Assembly (NCBI GenBank): GCA_029552545.1
Contig: JAKPDO010000017.1
Span: 124,001-188,000 of the forward strand
Direction of reading: 5' to 3'
Origin: Planctomycetota bacterium
GTDB taxonomy: Bacteria; Planctomycetota; Phycisphaerae; Sedimentisphaerales; Anaerohalosphaeraceae
DNA: 64,000 nucleotides
Shown: one piece after another, positions 60,340 through 64,000 of the stretch
Layout: the number at the start of each line of letters is the position of its first letter
Position numbering within the stretch: position 1 is the stretch's first letter
The notes under the pieces: model-generated
The model's input: only the letters and a program-made list of their open reading frames with translations
The model's database searches: none
Told to the model about the DNA's origin: nothing
Made by a program: the position numbers and the translations under genes

Positions 60340-61395
60340 ATGACACAGAAACGAGTCAACCAGAAAGATATCGCGGAGAAATTAAACATTTCTGTAGCGA
60401 CCGTTTCGAAAGCCCTTCGCGGTGACTACTCCGACATCAACGAAGAGACCCGCCAGCGTGTTCTGAATATGGCCACCAAGCTGGGCTATGATACAGGCAC
60501 CCACATCCGCCAGGCCATCGAAGAAGAAGCCAAACCCTGCATGGTCGGCGTGCTCATTCTGCGAAAACACCACGAGTGGCAGCACACACATTATTTCGCC
60601 GGAATGAGCGAAAAGTGCGCCAAGATGAATGTGTCCCTCGTTGTGCACTATATTGAAGAAGAAGACAGCCGACAGATTCTCTATCCGGAAAATCAGCCGC
60701 CGGCGATGCGGGATGGACAGATTCAGGGGCTGATTTTGGCCAATCACTGGCCAATGGATGTGGTTCGCACGCTGTCGGAAACCTTCCCGTGTGTCTCTAT
60801 TCTCTACGATTATTCCCCCCTGCCGATTGATGTCATCAGCGTAGATGAAAACCAGGGGATTTCGATGCTGATGGACCATCTGATTATGCTCGGACATACG
60901 CAAATCGGCTTTTTCGGCAACTGCGGTCAGGTGGTTTTTGCCAGAAATCGTTTTGCCATGTATGTCAACTCCCTGTGCCGGCTGGGTCTGCCTTTTGTCC
61001 CCGAGAACGTCTGTCAACTGGGCCCCGGGACGCTCGAGGACAAGGAGCTGGACCTGAACGGACAATTGGACCGAGTGCTCGAACGTGTGAAAAAGGGAGT
61101 TCGTGCGTGGGTTTGTGCCAATGACTGGGTGGGTTATTTGCTTTGCCGAGGACTGTTTGATCGGGGGCTTCGTGTTCCGGGGGATGTTTCGATAGCGGGT
61201 TTTGACAACAGTGAGGACAACACGCTCGGATGCCCGCGACTGACCAGCATATCCGTCCCAGCGCTTCGGTTGGGGGCCGAATCGCTGCGGCGGCTGCTGA
61301 ATCGCATCCGCTATCCGAAAAGTCCGCCCCTGAAGGTACTGCTGCCGGTGCAGTTTTTTGAGGCCCAGACCACCGGCCCGGTACCAAACCTGTGA
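60340..61395 (+). CDS. LacI-family transcriptional regulator
   Basis: A 351-residue repressor-type protein. Residues about 6-27 (VNQKDIAEKLNISVATVSKA) are the LacI helix-turn-helix. The rest is a periplasmic-binding-like domain (VGVLILRKHHEWQHTHYFAG, IQGLILANHW, DVISVDENQGISMLMDHL, HTQIGFFGNCG, WVCANDWVGYLLCRGLFDRG, VSIAGFDNSEDNTLGCPRLT). The ATG falls on the predicted transcription start and has no Shine-Dalgarno, so the mRNA may be leaderless. The effector is unknown; family members bind sugars or their phosphates. Neighbouring secreted genes may be targets. Confidence 0.93.
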   Translation: MTQKRVNQKDIAEKLNISVATVSKALRGDYSDINEETRQRVLNMATKLGYDTGTHIRQAIEEEAKPCMVGVLILRKHHEWQHTHYFAGMSEKCAKMNVSLVVHYIEEEDSRQILYPENQPPAMRDGQIQGLILANHWPMDVVRTLSETFPCVSILYDYSPLPIDVISVDENQGISMLMDHLIMLGHTQIGFFGNCGQVVFARNRFAMYVNSLCRLGLPFVPENVCQLGPGTLEDKELDLNGQLDRVLERVKKGVRAWVCANDWVGYLLCRGLFDRGLRVPGDVSIAGFDNSEDNTLGCPRLTSISVPALRLGAESLRRLLNRIRYPKSPPLKVLLPVQFFEAQTTGPVPNL

Positions 61396-61451
61396 GGGTT
61401 CCTGCGGGTGGGTGTGTGCGGGCCGGATGAACACGGCCTGCAAACGAAAAC

Positions 61452-61487
61452 AAAAAAACGCTCTGTTCCGGGGGGGAGCGTTTTTTT
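61452..61487 (+). terminator. Intrinsic terminator of the LacI gene (bidirectional)
   Basis: AAAAAAACGCTC pairs with GAGCGTTTTTTT around a short loop. T runs lie on both strands. Confidence 0.9.
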
Positions 61488-61559
61488 GTTTTTTGTGTAT
61501 CGATTATCCCTTCAATGTTTCCCCATAAAATTTCTCCGCGAACTGTTTCTGTAAAAATC

Positions 61560-61587
61560 TTGACAGACCGACGTGAAGTGTTATCAT
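61560..61587 (+). promoter_or_regulatory. Promoter of the PEP-CTERM gene at 61655
   Basis: TTGACA (61560-61565), a 16-base spacer and TATCAT (61582-61587). Start near 61594 gives a leader of about 60 bases, with GAGGAGG ahead of the ATG. Confidence 0.65.
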
Positions 61588-61654
61588 AAATAGATACATC
61601 TGGAGGCAATCATTCGTTTTTGTTTGAAGTCATCTTTTTTGAGGAGGAACCAAT

Positions 61655-62317
61655 ATGAGCAAAACTTTTCTTTACTGCTTCATGGCAGCCGTATTATGGG
61701 CAGGAATCTGTTCCGAACCTGCAAAAGCGGCGGTTACAGCCGTTGTGGCACCTGGTGAAGATATTGTCCTTCTCGCCCCTTTGCCGCTGGAGGAAGTCAG
61801 CGGTGTACGGATTTATAACCCTGTCACCACTGCGTTCGGCTTCCGAGTCGAGATTGAAGGGGTAACCGCCGGTGCCGCGCCGGTTGAGCCGGGATTTCAA
61901 CTCGTGGACGAAACCTTCGCCCTCCGGCTTTCCGTTCAGAACGAGATGACCCGCGAGCGGCTTCGGGAATTGCCGGCAAGAGCCAAAGCGAGGATTCGGC
62001 TCGGCTATGACCGCAGCCGGATTCGAGCCAAGGGACTGCGTCCGCAAAATCTGACCCTGATGCGGCTGGTTCGCAAAGACGAAGCCCGGCGAACGTGGAT
62101 GTCCTGCGGCAGGGTCCTGAGCCGAAAAGCCATCACAGCCATTCGCCGGATGGGTTCCCCCGTTTTTGAACTGGGCTATTACGGCAACGATGCGGCCAAT
62201 GAATACGTTTGGGCGGTGATGGATGTGCCGGGGACGTATGCACTGGGGATTCCGGAGCCGGCATCGCTGCTGCTGGCGGCGGGCGGAGCCGGACTGCTTG
62301 CAATCCGACGGCGGTAA
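61655..62317 (+). CDS. PEP-CTERM exported protein of unknown function
   Basis: A 220-residue protein with a signal peptide (about 1-25), a body of about 165 residues rich in Arg, and a C-terminal IPEPASLLLAAGGAGLLAI followed by Arg residues, the PEP-CTERM signal for exosortase. The body (VTAVVAPGEDIVLLAPLPLE, NPVTTAFGFRVEIEGV) is a beta-rich domain I do not recognise. A strong GGAGG site precedes the ATG. It is followed 31 bases later by the deiminase-fold gene, perhaps in one transcript. Confidence 0.82.
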   Translation: MSKTFLYCFMAAVLWAGICSEPAKAAVTAVVAPGEDIVLLAPLPLEEVSGVRIYNPVTTAFGFRVEIEGVTAGAAPVEPGFQLVDETFALRLSVQNEMTRERLRELPARAKARIRLGYDRSRIRAKGLRPQNLTLMRLVRKDEARRTWMSCGRVLSRKAITAIRRMGSPVFELGYYGNDAANEYVWAVMDVPGTYALGIPEPASLLLAAGGAGLLAIRRR

Positions 62318-62348
62318 TTGCTTGTAAACCTTTTCCGCTATTCATCAA

Positions 62349-63611
62349 ATGAATAAACGCCTGCGTATGATAAAAAAAGGCGCAGCGTACGGATTGATTT
62401 TGTGCGCTGCGATTCTTTGGCTTTGGCCGAGAAAAGGAAATTATTCGCTTCTGCCGGATACGGGGGGCTCGATTCAAAAAGCGGTTTGCAGTGTCAACAG
62501 TGCGCGGCGTGCCCTGCTGGCCAATGCACAACTGGCCAATCACATCATTAATCACCTTCCGGCGTATACGGAGGTGATTTTGGCAGTGAATGACCCGTCC
62601 GCTTTTCGGGTGGCGTATGACCCGTTTCCGGGGCGGGTGAAATTTTTTGCCGTCCCCTCCGAGATGGAAATGACGATATGGCCGCAGGACCCTTTTTTGG
62701 TGCTTTGTCATCCGTCCGGACGAAAAAGACTGCTCCTGTCGGCGATGTTCGAACGAGCAGACGACCTTCGGGTTGCACAATTGCTGGGGGAATATCTCGA
62801 CTGGCCCGTCCGCCGGAGCCGCTTTATCTTTGAAGGGGGAAACATCGTTTCGGATGAAGAGTTCGTCTATATCGGCAGCGATACAATTGTGCTGAACGCC
62901 GCACAACGGGGTCAAAGTGCCGTTCGGACGGTCCGGCAATTCGAAAAAGAACTCGGTCGGCGGATTTGGGTGGTCGGTCCCAGCCCGCAGCCGATTGGAC
63001 ACCTGGATATGATGCTGGCTCCGCTGGGCCGCAAACGGATTATCCTGGCAGATCCGAACTGGGGGGCAAAGCTGGCGCAGCAGCAACTGGAGCAATCTGC
63101 TCAGGAAGTATCGGACTTCGAAGAACGGTGCAGACATATGTTTTTGGGGGATGAACGCACCACAGTTTTGTATGATCGGCAGGAACGGAAGGCAGAGCCG
63201 CCTGACACCCGAGGGCTCACCCAGGAAGCCATTCAGCACTGTAGGGCAATTGCCCCTGTGCTGGACCGAATTGCCGAGGAGTTTGTCCGCAAGGGGTTTG
63301 AAGTCATCCGAATCCCTTACTTGTCTGTTCCCCGCAACACCCCCTCTACCGAGTCAGCATCAGAAGCAAATGAAACAGCCCCCTGGATTCGCTATCCGGA
63401 AATCACCTACACCAATGTCCTTCAGGAAACCGGGCCGGAAGGCCGCCGGGTTTACCTGCCTTTGTACGGATGGGCTGGTTTCGACCAAACCGCCGCCGGC
63501 GTTTGGGAAAAGGCGGGCTTCCACGTCATTGGAATTGACGGCTTTGCCCTCAGTGCCATGTACGGCGGTTCCCTTCGGTGCTGCACAAAAGTGCTCGAAC
63601 GTTCGTATTGA
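62349..63611 (+). CDS. Membrane-anchored agmatine-deiminase/PAD-like protein
   Basis: A 420-residue protein. An N-terminal helix (about 12-27) anchors or exports it. The body has the guanidino-modifying enzyme fold: TIWPQDPFLV (Asp114), FEGGNIVSD (Glu162), IGHLDMML (His218, Asp220) and the C-terminal YGGSLRCCT with Cys411-Cys412, where agmatine deiminases read GGGIHC. All four classes of catalytic residue are present. Length and N-terminal anchor differ from cytosolic AguA. Its substrate is unknown, and a possible target is arginine side chains of surface proteins. Confidence 0.75.
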   Translation: MNKRLRMIKKGAAYGLILCAAILWLWPRKGNYSLLPDTGGSIQKAVCSVNSARRALLANAQLANHIINHLPAYTEVILAVNDPSAFRVAYDPFPGRVKFFAVPSEMEMTIWPQDPFLVLCHPSGRKRLLLSAMFERADDLRVAQLLGEYLDWPVRRSRFIFEGGNIVSDEEFVYIGSDTIVLNAAQRGQSAVRTVRQFEKELGRRIWVVGPSPQPIGHLDMMLAPLGRKRIILADPNWGAKLAQQQLEQSAQEVSDFEERCRHMFLGDERTTVLYDRQERKAEPPDTRGLTQEAIQHCRAIAPVLDRIAEEFVRKGFEVIRIPYLSVPRNTPSTESASEANETAPWIRYPEITYTNVLQETGPEGRRVYLPLYGWAGFDQTAAGVWEKAGFHVIGIDGFALSAMYGGSLRCCTKVLERSY

Positions 63612-63707
63612 CAGAAATTCGTCATTCTCCTTTCCCAAAAGGGGCTTGATTTTCACGCTCGACTGGCCGATATAGATAGGGAGTTTTTTTGATTCTGGAG
63701 ATTGTGG

Positions 63708-64000
63708 ATGACAGAATACAGTAAATTACCCGCCGAAGAACCGTGGCGAATCTTTCGGATTATGGCCGAGTTTGTCGAAGGATTCGAGGAACTGGCCAAT
63801 ATTGGACCTGCGGTGTCTATTTTTGGTTCGGCCCGTGAGGAGCGGGGAAGCCGGTTCTACAACATGGCCGAAGAAACCGCCTATTTAATCGGGAAGGCAG
63901 GTTTTGCCGTCATTACGGGCGGAGGCGGCGGGATTATGGAGGCGGCCAACAAAGGAGCCCGGCGGGCGGGGGTAAAAAGCATCGGGCTGAATATCGAACT
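63708..64000 (+). CDS. LOG-family protein, N-terminal part
   Basis: The frame runs off the right edge with 97 complete codons. MTEYSKLPAEEPWRIFRIMA precedes a Rossmann-type segment VSIFGSAREERGSRFYNMAE and the signature PGGxGT-region entry VITGGGGGIMEAANKGARRA. This is the TIGR00730/LOG family, often phosphoribohydrolases of nucleoside monophosphates. The catalytic motif PGGxGTxxE is beyond the window. A GGAG site precedes the ATG. Confidence 0.88.
   Translation, partial: MTEYSKLPAEEPWRIFRIMAEFVEGFEELANIGPAVSIFGSAREERGSRFYNMAEETAYLIGKAGFAVITGGGGGIMEAANKGARRAGVKSIGLNIE

Overview
The window looks like a chromosome segment of a planctomycete, most likely class Phycisphaerae (Sedimentisphaerales-like). 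Three secreted proteins end in a PEP-CTERM tail and three end in planctomycete dockerin-like EF-hand repeats. There is lipid A/KDO machinery (waaA), a peptidoglycan gene (murD), and many conserved but uncharacterised lipoproteins. This placement is inference from gene content; no rRNA gene is present to settle it. Base composition is moderate and looks even. I see no insertion sequence, phage, integrase or CRISPR array.

Layout. 1-3.6 kb: the end of a DinG-like helicase, two small hypotheticals, tRNA-Arg(CCG), waaA and a homocysteine-methyltransferase domain protein. 3.7-8.6 kb: three secreted proteins on the minus strand built from shared modules. 8.9-12.8 kb: a minus-strand set with a LolA-like lipoprotein, a ComEA-like HhH protein, a GH10-like protein that has lost both catalytic glutamates, and a degenerate amidase-like protein. 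13-17.6 kb: a degenerate HD protein, coaD, a ferritin-like protein, and ilvD translationally coupled to two cysteine-cluster (YkgJ) proteins. 17.8-22 kb: two lipoproteins, a HIT protein, dgt and pgpA. 22.5-27 kb: a PEP-CTERM alkaline phosphatase and a large membrane protein with a kinase-like N-terminus. 27-36.3 kb: a long plus-strand housekeeping run, purA-uppS-cdsA-phoH-HD phosphodiesterase-ybeY-CBS transporter-recO. 36.3-42.2 kb: a compact minus-strand run hisC-hisB-ispF-cysS-ruvC-ruvA-ruvB with start/stop overlaps. 42.4-45.9 kb: a GH76/LamG/dockerin protein. 46.3-50.3 kb: gap-pgk-rpe-accD. 50.4-57.2 kb: tilS, two lipoproteins, ispD, cobO, a PilZ protein and murD. 57.3-64 kb: a thioesterase, an orphan transcription unit with no normal gene, an ACT-domain protein, DAHP synthase, a LacI regulator with a striking operator array, a PEP-CTERM protein, a membrane-anchored deiminase-fold protein and the start of a LOG-family gene.

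Most of the window is ordinary central metabolism, envelope synthesis and translation/repair. The accessory part is extracellular: modular proteins for carbohydrate or phosphate-ester handling, sorted either by PEP-CTERM or by dockerin-like tails. No exosortase or cohesin gene is visible here.

The items most worth following are: the orphan unit at 57.9-58.5 kb, which has a strong promoter, a terminator and three micro-ORFs sharing a Gly-Arg-(Gly/Asp)-Pro-Pro motif; the four TTTTCG sites in 10-bp register over an apparently leaderless LacI gene; a conserved upstream element shared by two secreted paralogues; the kinase-like membrane protein at 24.4 kb; and several conserved-looking proteins whose catalytic residues are missing. 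Several start codons were moved inward from the longest possible frame on the basis of Shine-Dalgarno sites or stop/start overlaps.
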